Origin: Marsupella aquatica
Lineage: Eukaryota > Marchantiophyta
DNA: 64,000 nt
Direction: 5' to 3'
NCBI GenBank assembly: GCA_973895155.1
Contig: OZ316898.1
Span: 6,014,001 to 6,078,000 of the forward strand
The position numbers and the translations under genes were made by a program. Positions 43,388 through 56,500 of this stretch are shown here, one piece after another (positions within the stretch are counted from its first letter, which is position 1; each line of letters opens with the position of its first letter). Below the pieces are notes generated by a model, which saw only the letters and a program-made list of their open reading frames with translations, did not search any database and had not been told where the DNA came from.

Positions 43388-45142
43388 TTATTACCCCGCG
43401 TCATTGACCACTCTCCAGTAGTGGTGCAGATCTCCAAGCCTCAGTGTGCAGCTTAAGCTTTGCACAAATGCGTCCACCTATTTCCCGCTCCGAAGAGGAT
43501 CTACAGTAGCTTTCTCGATTCATGTGAATGATGGTTGAATGAGTCCACGCATCAGACATTTTCAGAACCTTCACACTACCGAGCAGCGCTGCTATTAGCT
43601 GAGGGTAGCTTTAGAAGAAGTGGGGGCCATCGTCTGTCAGATTATTAAATCTCTAGGATGCAAGGGGCCGCAGATTCATTGTTTACCAATCCTGCATGGC
43701 AAGCAGTGCGCTGCCATGCAGTGCGCTGACGTGAAGTGCTACTTTATGTACAATTTTTGAAACACCTAAAGAGATGTTGTGACTTTGGTTCACCACAGGA
43801 AACTGGAGGGCCGTTTCCAAAGGTGGTCCAAACATTTCCTAACGTTGGCTCCAACATTCAATCATAATTTAAAGCCCCACTGTCCGAGAAGCAAAACCTG
43901 GTGTATCAGATTACTAATAAGTCAATAATGTTCTCAAGAAAATAAACAAGCACATTTCTTTGCCCTCCCCAAACTTGCTGGCGGGCTTATTCGTGGACAC
44001 TGGCGATTGGACTTCATTTCAGAATTTTTTTGGTCCTCAAACTATATTTTGAACCAAAAATGGCTCTCCAGAGTTCCTAAGTAAGGTGGGACAAAGTCAC
44101 AAATGCCTTCTAATAAAGTCACCCTTACTAGCTATGCAGGTTCAGTCACCTTTTGGGTGTGAAGAAACCATGCAGTGGGGAACGATAAAATATTATCGAT
44201 TAATTATCTCAAATCGTTTGTGTTGGGCCCATTGGCCTCCCTAGGATCACGTTAAATTCACTTGGGCCATCATACAATAATTCATGATTTTGGAGCTTGT
44301 ATTTAGAGGCTTGGTGTGAATATAGTGGCCAAACCTCACTTAAGCTCAACTTGTATTTTGGTGAATGTAGCCTTGACAAAGGTGAAATGTCTCAATGACT
44401 ACAGAATAAAAATTGAGTTAGTGTTCGTGGATGGAGTCCTACTGTAATTGCCTAGTTGAACCTGGAAAGGTAAAATTTTCTCATGAAAAGAATCTGGAAT
44501 GCCAATAAAGGAAAATATGTACCTACTACAAACTAAGGAAATAAATAAATCAAAAGTGTTGGACTAAAATACTAAAGTGAAAATAATGCGTGCGAGAAGC
44601 ATAGAATAAACCAAATTAATATAAAAATACATTGCAAGCATTTTTGAATAAGACAAGATAGCCAGATGATGTTCTGTCATATAGCATGTTCATTGTATTA
44701 CTGAGTCAGTGCTCGTTGATTTCTTGTGTATGACATTTGCAGGTTTCCTCAACAATAAGCTCCAATGGCTATTGCAGCATTTGCCAACATTGGTCTAGAA
44801 GCAACACCCTTGATATTTCAAGGCTTGCCTCCTCCGTTGCCCTGGCTTGTCAAAAACAATGAGAGTTGAGTCCTGAGTTGCCTGCCAGGCTCATGTGCTT
44901 TACATCTCATAATGTGGGGTCTCAAAAGTAGACTCATAGTCTTTGGCACAAACATTATTTGAATGTCACAATAAATTAAGTCACACCCTTTTGCATTAGT
45001 CAGTAGGAGACAAAGTTTGATTAATTGTGGGGAGGGGCCTGGGCATGCTTTTGCCGTGCCCATATTCTCTGGCCCCAAAATGGGTTTCCTGAGAACACCA
45101 TGATGGCACTCCTGGCTCTTGGAAATCTGACTGTACACTGAA
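43388..45142. other. Intergenic, no gene seen
   Basis: Near 43698-43728 gcagtgcgctg is repeated twice. Otherwise AT-rich sequence without recognisable coding content. Confidence 0.4.
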
Positions 45143-45965
45143 CTCTCTCTAAGTGCACACTCCTTGGAACACCCCCAGTTAAGTAATTATAGATAGTTTG
45201 CACCATGTGATAAGTACAAGACAGGTTACCATAACTATTGTGGTCAATTGCAAATACTGATCAATACGAATTCAGGATGAGGGTTATGCTTTAAACATAG
45301 AGCAGTGAATGCCTCTTATAGACAGGTTTTATTACACTTATACATTTGTTGTTTAGTCAGACCTCTATGCAATTAACCACGACTTTCTGTATAAGTACTC
45401 TGGGTAGCCCATTGTACTCATTTCACATAAAGTACAATCATGTATAGATATGAGAGAGCACATGGTACTCTCAAGATACCATGTGGGACAAGTCAGTATA
45501 GGTTACCCTACACTTGAGGGTTACCAGTAATAGTATCAACTCATTAGTTGGCATAGGGGGTGATCAACTGCTGAAAACCACATCTAGAAATAGTTCATGT
45601 TATCCAGAAACCATTTAGGGTACAAGGGTCCTATGATAGGGAGTAAGTGGGAGGCCTTCCAAGGTAGGTTCCAAGGTAGGTCCACTGTTGACCTAAGCAA
45701 CTGATCAGTGGTTGGTTAGGGTCAAGGCCCTATTAGAGGTGCATCTGTGGCTTAAACCACTACTACGGGTATATAAGGCAGTCTCGTACAATGTATGGTA
45801 TTATACAATGTGCATAACCCTTGATAGAGATTTTGCACTTATATATTCATAGTTTAGTGCAGCTGTCTTTGCACTTACCAAAGTGACAAAATGGTCAGAC
45901 AGTGAAGAACTGACTTCTTGCAATTATCCAGATCTTGCACTTATGGAGTGTGCACTTAGAGAGAG
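45143..45965. repeat. 823-bp segment bounded by a perfect 21-bp inverted repeat
   Basis: 45143-45163 (ctctctctaagtgcacactc plus c) is exactly the reverse complement of 45945-45965. The segment between has no coding capacity and may be a nonautonomous DNA element, or part of a larger repeat. No target duplication was found directly outside the arms. Confidence 0.6.
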
Positions 45966-46839
45966 GTCATCCTGAAACCAACTCACATTGTCACTTCAGC
46001 TCACTTCTTGGTTCAACTTTGAAATCCTCACCCGCTCAATTTTTCCTACGATCCTCTCTTCATTTATGGCTGACTTGCCTGTTGAGGATAATCTTTGTTC
46101 CTAGACACCATGCACATGTGAACACCATACAAAGTAGTCGACACAGCGAATACGTGGTTCACCTCATGACTGAGGCTACGTCCACAGAAAAACGGGAAAG
46201 TGAGGACCTTTACTTCACTCTTGCTCCACTCCAACAATGAACTGAAGATCCACCAGGGTTGTCATCAGCCCTGGCATGCATGCATCACTGCTAACCTAAG
46301 CTAAGTCCTAACCTGAGTTAGCCTAACTGCGGTTAGCTCTAGAGTCACAGCACTAAGAGCAATACTCAACATTGCCGATGTTATCTCTACGCAAAGAATA
46401 CCGGTGGGTAATCATTTTTGCAAGTACTTGTTATTCCCATAACATCTTGCCCACAAGTAACCTTTTCATGGACAATGATAACATACCTTTAAGGTCATGT
46501 GTTGATATATTATGGCCCTTCTCCATTGATATCTCATCATGTGTACCTTTTAATCTTTCATTACAAAATGTACTATCCGTGTGCACATTTCAGCATTGAA
46601 AACTGTGTGAAAATACTCATAGGGTTACTTTGAGCCAATCAGAACTCAGCACATGACCTGAAACTACGATGAAGGACATATGTATCCCTTTACGAGAATA
46701 TGGTCTCTCCTATTTCTCCCCGCGTAAGCGGATTGATATATGGTCGCCCTATACCTCGTAAAGGCTACCGTACATCCTTAATCCTATACATAATGTCCTT
46801 GTGGGCAAGGGTTCTAGCTTGAACCTTGTTCTAAAAAAA
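45966..46839. other. Intergenic, no gene seen
   Basis: Has a short run of ctaacct / gttagc repeats near 46292-46340. No gene was recognised. Confidence 0.4.
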
Positions 46840-47125
46840 CTCAGAAAAACTTTCTATGTGCCTCTGGTCAAGTGTTTTTCATTTTCTGGTCACAGGGTTA
46901 AGCTCGAAAAAACTTCTCGAGTGTCTCTGGTTAATTTTATTTGTTTTCATCTGGTCACAGGATTATAGGCTAGTAACCTTCTCTCGGGTCAACTTTTCCT
47001 CACCTTCTGGTCTTGGGGTCACTCGGGTCAACTAACTTTTCTGGTCATAGGGTCAACTTTTCTTCACTTTCTGATCACTGAGTCACTCGGGTCAACTTTT
47101 CTGGTCATAGGGTTAGATGCTAGTA
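46840..47125 (+). repeat. Degenerate repeats of ctggtcacaggg / cactcgggtcaactttt
   Basis: Around six irregular copies of a 30-45 bp unit built from (t)ctggtca(c/t)aggg, gggtcaacttttc and cactcggg. The unit boundaries shift, so it is an old tandem array. Confidence 0.7.
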
Positions 47126-47379
47126 ACCCCAGATCGACATCTTAGTGTAAAAGTGCCCTTAAGTCTACTCTTAAGGGCCTAGGTCTAGAGTGAGACCTCC
47201 AGACCATAACTTTTAATATAGACAAAAGTGATTATGAGTCTCAATAAAAACATTTAAATGAAAATAAAATATTAATTTTATAAGGTAAACAAAAAACAAG
47301 GATAATACAAAGATTATCTGAAATAACACACAAATTTTAACATACAAGATTATATTTATTAAGGGTAATCGGGCTAGTT

Positions 47380-48560
47380 ATCCTATATTTCTCTTCCCGC
47401 TGCTTCCTCCGATTGCTGATCCGAGCTCTCTTCTTGTTCCTCTCTCCGATCAAATCAAGCTTTTCCCGCCTTTTTTTCTCCTCGTCTGATCCTCTCTTCG
47501 TCTCGTCGAAATTCTTCGAACTCTTGTGATCCGATTCTGTCTCGAATTCCTTTGCGGCTCCCTCTTTCTCTTGCTCTCTAAAATGGAGAACGAATTTGGT
47601 TTCTGTGTTGTAATTCACTTCTTTTGGGTTGTTCTGATCCCCTCTCTCAATTCTTGTTTGTTCGACGTGCAAATCCTCTGCCGTCCTTGTTTTCCCGATC
47701 CTGTCTGTATTTTCTGGCAGACTTCTCTCCCCGCTTCTGTGTCTTCCGATCCACTCTGGTCTTGTTCGACGTTCTAGTTTCTCTTCCCCGCCATTGTTCC
47801 ATTCTTCTGATCCGCTCTTGCTCGCGTCTAAAAGGTTGGAATTCTTGTAATTGAGTTCATACTTTCACAGCACGTCGAATTCTGTTCTCGGTTGCTTTTT
47901 CCTTGCGCTCTGCGCTTTTAGTGTTAGATTTCACATGGTGTTGAAAATCAGTGTTCTTGCTTTCTTCTGATCCTCTTCTCCTTCTTATCAAAAATATGTA
48001 AATTCATCTAAATGCATACTTTCCAGTTTCAACTCTTTCTCGGCTTCTTTTCCTTGCTCTCTTCCCTTCTCGTGGTTCTTGAAAAAAGAATCGAGATAGA
48101 ATTGGATTTGTGTTGAACATCAGTCTTCTTGCTTTCCCTGATCCTCTTTCGGGTTCTTGGCTAAAACATCCTACTCCTCGTTAACGGGATACCTAGTTTC
48201 ACACCAGTCCCAGTTCTTTCTCGGCTTCTTTTCGTTGTGAACCTCATATGTCGTGTTTTGGGAAACAGATCCAGTCACCGAAACGCATCCAATCACTTCT
48301 TGGTTGACGCTCAAATTCCTTCTCCTCTTGCGATCCTTTGGGTTGGTTTCCCACCGGTTCTGTCTCGCCTTCTGTCGGATCCGTGCCGTCTCTGTTTGAC
48401 GGACGATTTCTTTATGCTCCTCCTCCGATTCGTTTGATGCGTTTCCCACCGCCGCTGTTTCGCTGTTTCCCTCGTTTCTCGCATTTGCCCGCCTCCGCCA
48501 ATCTTATCTCCCTCGTTTTTCATACCGAGCCGCCCATCCCTCCCTGACGACCTTGTGTTG
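47380..48560 (+). repeat. Pyrimidine-rich tract with recurrent TGATCC motif
   Basis: For about 1.2 kb the plus strand is strongly rich in C and T. Phrases like tctgatcctctt and ccgatcc recur a dozen times at irregular distances (for example 47486, 47529, 47636, 47697, 47750, 47818, 47969, 48140). Open frames on either strand have only low-complexity content. It could be an old degenerate repeat, or a CT-rich promoter/5' leader of the gene downstream; a splice-donor-like site (gatgcaggtaaat) follows at 48822. Confidence 0.5.
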
Positions 48561-50553
48561 CAGAGCAAACATGCTTTGCGGCGGGGTTTTTCCGCTCCTC
48601 TAGGGCTCTCGTCATGTTTCAGCTGCTGCAGCTAGTTCCCTTATTTCCCATATTGCACATTGCGCTGTCACTTGCGAATGGGACTAATACCCTAGCGTTT
48701 CCACTACCGAAAGGACTGGTGAGTGCGGCTTCGTCTTCGCTTTCCCGATTCCCTGGGAGTGCTCTGAATTCCGTGATAATCATTTCGGACCTATGCAGCA
48801 CGGATCACTGGACGAGTGATGCAGGTAAATAATTGATTCAGGAATTTTACGAGGAACGCCTGCTACGGTGTCCGCCTGTTCTTGTTGCGGTTCGTTGATA
48901 TTCTTTATGCGAATTGTTTCCTCTTGCCTGATTCATCCCCCTGGCATAGATGAGGATGGGCAAGAAGGAGGGGAGGCGGTGGGAGGGCAGTATAGATTGC
49001 TTTTGGTTCTTTCGTGGACCATGTTCGTAATGAATTTTCCATGACTGGTCTTACGTACTTCCAAGATAATTGCGGCCCCCAATTTTCCTCTCTCGCCCGA
49101 CTTAGGATGAATAGTTTCCTGTGAAGGAAATTCGCATTTTCAAAAGACACTCGCTCATCATAAGAGCACAAAAGTACGAACAGAATCAAAAGAACATGGG
49201 TGCATAGCAGGACACGGATTTGGCAATTTGTGATCCACGCTGGTCGAAAGAAACGTCCGCTATAAGTTGTAGAGGAAGGCGTGCATTCCCAGTACTTAAG
49301 GATATTCTAGCAAGAAATGTCATCATTGGAGACGAATCCCTGTCAGTTTCAGAACAGAGGAATTTGAGAAGAATCTTGTGTAAGTCCAAGTAAGAGAGAG
49401 CCAAAGCGGCATTACTCCCCATCGAATTTTAATGTGAGCAAATATAACCACACCAACCGGTTTACAAGTTGTTTTGCTGCGCCGTTGCTTCTGTTTTTGG
49501 AACAGTAGGAACCATTACTGCGGGGAAGAGGTATATTTGAGAGGCTGGAGTTTATCGGATATAGATGGGCTGGACTAAAACTTCTGTCTAGCTACCGTAC
49601 GCAGCTCTGCCTGCTTCGCCAATCCACAACCGGTACTGTCAACTTTGCCACATTTTCTTTCCTTCAGTGTTTTGCGCACATCTGCTCTGCGCGTTGTGAA
49701 ACCTTTCTATCACTTGCTAAGTAGTATCCTTGACATTTGGGCAAGATTAAACGATAGGGCTCACCAAGGAGATCCTTTGAACGAAAACTTATCGATAAAT
49801 GTTCATTCTCTTAAACTGGCGGGAACCTAGTAACGCGATCATAGAGTTCAGAGATTGCAACCCCATTATTGCTCGTAAAATGCAGCACACGCTTATACAT
49901 GGTGTGGTACAGTTTTGGTTTCCGTGGATGCAGCACCGGACAATTTCCTCCTTCTCTGTCAACGCTCGTCCAAGAATATGTCTCGCGCCAGAACTAATCT
50001 ATTAGCTCTTGATGGGACATCCAATTAGAGGAGACTTCGTCTTTCCATTATGGACTCTGACTAAGGGCTCCAACTGGTTGTCAGGACTTCACAGTATCTC
50101 CCGAAACTTCTAACTTCATGTAATGTAAGCTTTGGTATAATTTGAAGGGAAGGCAACCTTGAACGACGTGATCAGGGGGAAGGACTGAAGGAGGGAGCCA
50201 GATCCCTCGCAATTGCCTCCATTCGCCAATTGGCGAACAGACAGAGTGAACACGCGACCCAACGAGCCGTCGAATTGGATAAAGATTGGTTTCTCCGAAA
50301 GCGGAGAAGTTCGACGAGTAGGCAGAGATGTCTATGGGTTTCAGCCCGAAGTCTTGAGGGCCTGGAGATAAGAATCGCACGGTAGAGAAGATGGCACCAT
50401 TCACGAGGTACGCACGGGCCACCGTTTAGGTACGAAGAACGGAATCATTAGAGTGAGCACACCCGGGAATGAAGTAATACGGAAAAAATCACAATCAATG
50501 ATTGAAAAGACGAGACTGTTCAGTTTGTGAATGAAGACGAGAGCAGTACATTG
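48561..50553. other. Upstream region of the IQ-motif gene
   Basis: Probably contains promoter and untranslated exons of the gene that starts at 50554. Short open frames (for example 48614-48832) could be upstream ORFs. No exon can be assigned without transcript data. Confidence 0.35.
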
Positions 50554-53500
50554 ATGAAGACACCACCCATGGAATCAGGTAGGCTCTCATCTAATAGTAA
50601 TTTGGAAACAGCAGCAATACTGGAAAACTTGGGTGGCTGCTGTGAGGGGACTGTCTTCACCTTCACTAGTGCAGGTTCGAGGTGGAGATTAAGGCAGCGC
50701 CTCAACAGAAACAAAGCCTCATTGGTCAGCGCCCATGGTGGACTGCTACTCAGAGAGGACCCAGCAGATTCCGTTTTCACGGAGATGAGAATTATGCCTC
50801 GAAGCAGCGAACCAAATCCATCAAATGCTGTTGAGCTTTGGGACCGCAACAAGATGTTGAATTCTGTCAGGACTGAGGAATCTAGCAGAGCTAACAGTAT
50901 GGCCAATTATGGTTCTGCGGATCTGAGGGATTACTGCAGCGATAAGAAATTCACTGGCCAGGTAGGAGGGGATGTAAGAGCCAAAGTCTTCTCTCAGCAG
51001 GCAGTGAAGGCCGACCACGAGAGACGAGAGTTGCAGGTTTCGACAGAGGAGACTACTCCACGGAAAAGTAGAAGATACGTGAGATGCGACAATTCTAGGG
51101 AAAGACACAGATATGGAGATGTAGTAGAGGAAGACAAGATATGGACCTGGAATGAGAAGAAGCTAGAAGAAGTCCGTGCACACGAACTTTCGAACGAGAC
51201 TATTGGCAAAGGTTATAAGCCGGCAGAGGAGAGAAGAAACAAACGAGAGTCCTCAGCAGAGGAGATTCATGTCTTCGAGCAGAGGAAAGTGAAGTGTAGA
51301 AGACGAGAGCAAGATTCGTTCAGCACTCATTCGGAAAGCGTGCGGAGCGAGGATCTTTCCAAGGCTGATGATGTTAAACGAGCAAGCTACGGATTCAACC
51401 ACAGGCAAGGCGTTCCGGAAGAGCCGAGAAAACAGCAAGCAGGACCCGTTGTGGCCATTTGCCCTTATGTAGCAAATGAATCAACAAAGAATAGAAGAGG
51501 AGGTTCTATTGATTCAGCTGAAGAGATCGAAGACAGGCGCTCCAATAATGTTGCCAACCAAAACTCCGTGTTTGAGCTTCACATTCAACGGGGCAATGGT
51601 ACAGAGGAAAACAGATCATGGATAGCACCAAGGCCTTCAACCCCCCCAATAGCGTGTAGCTTTATCTCGTTCAAAGGAGGAGTCTCATGCGTGGGAAACC
51701 GGAGATGCGAAGTTCTAGGAAACGCTTCTTCGAGAGCTAGACGCTTTCCTGAAGTAGAACATAGAGCTATCGCGACTTGTGATGGAAACGAAACCCCGTC
51801 TCAAATCTTGAATGACAACAGACTGGTCCAGGACAGCAATAGACATGGTCTTTCTATTTCGCCCAATCGGAATCAGAGAATTTTAGAAATCTCGTTTCCT
51901 AGGAGAAACGCAGAAATGGAAGGAGGTGATGCTCAAATAAAGACTGGCAGAAAGCAGAGGCCAGAAGCACTTGAGGATTTGAAGTCCATGGGACGGGAAA
52001 AGGAAGGGGTTATGATTTCTGAAACACGGGCTGGCAATTCTTCGCACAATGTGGGTCCAGTAGTCCCTTTCCACCAGAGGCCCTTGAGCAAAGAGCTATC
52101 TTCTTCGTGGTCATCGAGGACTACAGAAGGGTCCTTCGACAGGGGAGGTGATGCTTTGTCCGGCTGGGAAAGGAGTCACAGTGGCATTTCCAAATCGAAG
52201 CATACGTCTGTCAGCGAGGGAGAATCTGGACCTCGTAGGATAGATGTTTCTAAACCGGAGCCCCCAAAGGTGGAGGGACCGCGTGGGAGATTGTCGTCAA
52301 GTTTACTGGACTGCCACGGCTCACTTCAGGTTGAGGATGGCTTGGAGACAACGGATCTTGATGGCGATGATCAAAGATCTAATGAAAGAGAGTGTAAAAT
52401 ATCCGTTCGAAAAGGAGAAGCAGAAGGTCCTTCTCCTGCTCCGGGAAGACTGGAATCAGGTGATGACATTTTTGAAGGCTCGCTGGAGAGGTTGGACAAC
52501 TTTCCACTGGCAGAGGTAAATTGTTGCGAGTCCTCCGGTGTCCCAAACAAATCTGTTAGTGTTGGCAATGCAGACCTTGAAGAAAACTTGCGCTGCGAGA
52601 TTGCTAGTAATTTCTTGGGGAAATCCACGGCATTGGAGTTGGAAAATCAGAGCTTCAGAGAATCCGTTACAGATATTCCGGATGGAACACACTCAACTAA
52701 GATATCCTGCACTTCAAGGTCAGAAGTAGTTGACTTGGACCTACAACCACAGAAGAGTGTACCGTTGCGGCGACACGCATGGGTAAAAGGCTTCAAGAAG
52801 AAGACCGGAGAGAAGGTTAGCTATTTTGAGAGCTGGTTGGGGCGTTCTAAAAAGCTTCACAAGACATCTCCAGGAAGGAAATGTGGCTCCAAGGGAGTTG
52901 GTGAACTATCCCAAGCTAATCGAATTGTTGATAAGCATGACAAATCCCGTCCGTTTGGTCAGTCTATTGACCAGCATTTAATCTCCCAAGCTTGGTCTAA
53001 GAAAGAAAGTCAGGCATATGTCACAAAAGAGTTTGAAATTCTTGAAGCCGTTCTCCAGTCCGAAGTGAACGTCGATGATGACCAGGCAGAAGCAGCCGAT
53101 CATTTACAGAATGCAAGCATAAAGTCCAGTGCTGAACTTTGCATTGTTGATAAGGAGGAAGGTAAGTGGGAAGAGGGAGGGACTATGACAGGGCAATCCA
53201 ATTCTCAGGAAGTCGATGCTGTAAGTTTGAACACCGTTGCCACAAATCTGGAAACTGAAGATAACATTGTGCAATCAAAGTGTACCGCTGGAGACGGTTT
53301 ACCTTTGGAATGTGGAGAGCACCCAGAAGCAGAGAATTCTCAGCAACTACATTGGGCGAATATGCCCAGGACCTGCAAAGATTTTGCAACGCTGAACTAC
53401 CTCGGAGAAAAGGAATCTTCACGTTTGGTAAGTGTTTCAAACAGTACTGGTGGTCAAGCAAAAGAATGTAGACAGACGGACGAGGCGGAGGGTCATCTAG

Positions 53501-56500
53501 CATTGCCACATATCAATTCAGCAGCAGAAGGCCTAAATGTCACGAGTGAGAGACTCTCTCTCAAACCTAAGGATGTACTTGAGTGCAGCGTGTCCGAGCG
53601 AGGTATCAAGACTAGGTTGGAAAGATCTAGAGACAAGCACAAGGAGATGTTTCCTCAGAGCAAGGATACACCCTGTTGCACTCTTGATGCCCAGATCACA
53701 GGATTAGCAGAGCAGTGTGGAATGTTATTTGAGAAGGAAAAGAGAAACCAATCCAATAAGGTGACAGCCGCACCTGACAAGATGGCAGAGGGGATGAAGC
53801 CTGTTTCCCATCCCACAGTGCTCAATGATAGTAGAGACATCTCAACAAACAAAGTGTTGAATCGCAGTGATTTTGCTGTCGGAGAACTGAACGTGGAAGA
53901 TAGATTTGTAGGTCTTGCCACTGCAATATCAGGCCTTGAAGACCATACCAGTAAAAAGTCTTATCCATCTGATCTGACTGGTGGATGTGGGAGTCATTCA
54001 GACGTACTGGACAGTCTTGTGCAGACTGAAAGCGTCGAGCACATTCCATTCAATAAGCCGTCAAGCGCCGTCAGTCAACAGGTTCCCTCACCTGTTCAAG
54101 CATCAAGTGTTCCGGATATAGTTCAGCAAGGCAAACAGGTCAAAAGCTCATCCGTCAAAATGCTGCAGGGTGCCAGGGATGTGGCCGATGAGGACAGCAG
54201 CTTTGCCCTGAAATCTGTATCCAGGACAGACATCGGCCAGTCAACTGACAGACGCAGAGCTGAAATTTCACTCAACACAGCAGACCTGGAGTGCAGTTCT
54301 GCAAATTTCACATCAGGGATTGACTTTGATCACTTTCCTTCGTCTATCAAAGCACCTACTGAGAAACAAAATTCTGGAGCTGAGAGGAAGCGAGAGTCAC
54401 CGGTAAATCGCAGGCATAAGATGCCAATTATTGTACGAGTGAGGAATAGACTGGCAAATGGCTGGTTACTTCAACATCCTCTTTGGAAGAGAGTTGCAAA
54501 GCACAAGATGAAGACCGGCGAATCACAAGCTCTGGCAATCAAAGGTATCAATCAAAATGAAGCACATGCGGATCCATCTAGTTTGACTTCTGGACAACGC
54601 TCCACTGGAGATTTACTTACAGATCTAAATGAGAGCAGGACTGAACATGCAATCAACTTAAACCCTCCAAGCAAACATGACACGGAGCTGACAGGTACCA
54701 GCATCCCTCAAAATTTTACTTTGGAAGCATATCACCAAACTTGTGCTATGACTGAAAAATCACATCAAGGTCGTTTGGGGGATTTTGATACTTGTAAATA
54801 TCACCTGAGCATTGAAGGCATGGAAAAAAAACCATCTACTTCAGAGAACTTAGAGATAGTTCGACAAAATCAACTCAACAAGAAGCAAGCACCCTCAAGA
54901 AACCATGATGAAGCTGCAGGGGAGCATACAAAGGAGGACTGTCCTGGTCAAGCAAGTTCAGTTCTTAGCTTTGCTGAGTGGCAGAACCTAGCGAAAGGAT
55001 TCTCTAAGTCCTCCCCGTCCACGAAAAGAATTGGAGAAAACTCAGACAGCGTTGTGAAGGAGTCGGAGAGGGAGGTGACAGAGCTGGGAAAAATCAATGA
55101 GTTGAACGATGTTGGTGAGCTACTGTCAGTTGTTTGTCTTGGCAATATTGTGAAGGAAGCAACAGTTTTAGGAACATTCAGTGACTTTAATGATCGTTGT
55201 GAAATTCCGATGGTCCTTGGTGAAGGTAAAGTGGAGAGGGACTCTGGTGGGTTCAAGCAAGTGAGTGTAGATGTTTGCGGTTCAATGATGCCAGCTGTTT
55301 GTCGCGGTAAACAGGAGAAAGTATCCGCAGTCTCTCAGATGTCCAGTGATTGCAGTGCGGATGAGCACATTTTCCACAGGAACTCAGAAACTGCAACGTC
55401 TAGCTATTGCCAGACAGAACCAGTCGCCTTGGCTAAGTTTCCAGACAAGACGGAAGACTGCATTCCAGTCGATTCTCCGGCGAATCGTTGTTCAGAAAAC
55501 AAAAATCCTAGTGCTCAGGAAGATGCAGAATCAGGATTGTCACAGGAATGTAAAAGTCTGCAGAAAACCTGTTCATTGAATGATCATTACGAAGAATTGC
55601 AGACTTGCTCGTCGGCATCCTTACACCATGCCTTTGCAAGAGCACCATACATACCTGGAAGGATGCAGATAACTTGTAAAACTGGAGATTCAAATGGTGA
55701 ACAGCCTCAGCTCGACGGTCAGAGTGATGGCATGTGTTTAATTCCACAAGTGGAGGATTTCCTGGGTTACCTTTCGATCGAAGGCACTGTTGGTCAGTCT
55801 GCATCATCAGCTCCATTTCAGTGTCAAATTTGCCCAGGAACGGCAGATAAAGAGCTACATGATAAATCTCTCTCTAATTTGGTTGAACCTATTGGCCAAG
55901 TCGAGGTTGTGGCTCCCTTCTGTCCACCATTACAAGCAGCCAACTCCTCTGGAAAGGAGATGGCACGGGGTGATGGCACCGTCAAAGAAAGAGGCATGGA
56001 AGATCGGAGAATGTCTAGTTCCCAGATGAAGGGGTGGCAAGCAGATCCAGCAATGTCATGTCATTCTGCAGGAGAGAAATTATCTGGCGATTTGAAGCAG
56101 TGGGAGATCATGGAAATGTTGAAACTGCCCAACAACCAACCGCAACTCTTGTCTGGTCAGGGGGCAAAGGATTTTTCAAGGAAAGTAAACCAAGAGCATG
56201 TTTACCGAACTGGACAACAAACAAATGCGTGGGAGAAGTCTTGCCGGCGAGACTGTGGCGGGAGTCATCGGACTCTCTGCTGGAAGGATATGCCTGCCCC
56301 TCAGAACCCAAATGACCTTTCAACAGAGGACCAGATCTTCTTGGAAAGATTCTCGGCTACATCAAACAATCTAAAATCATGCGAACTCTCTGAAAGTGGA
56401 TTTTCTGCTTATAGTAAAATAGGGGTTAGATCATCAGGGCAGCCATATAACTCCTCACCTGATCTTAGCTCACAAATGAGACTCTTATCTGCACCGGGAA

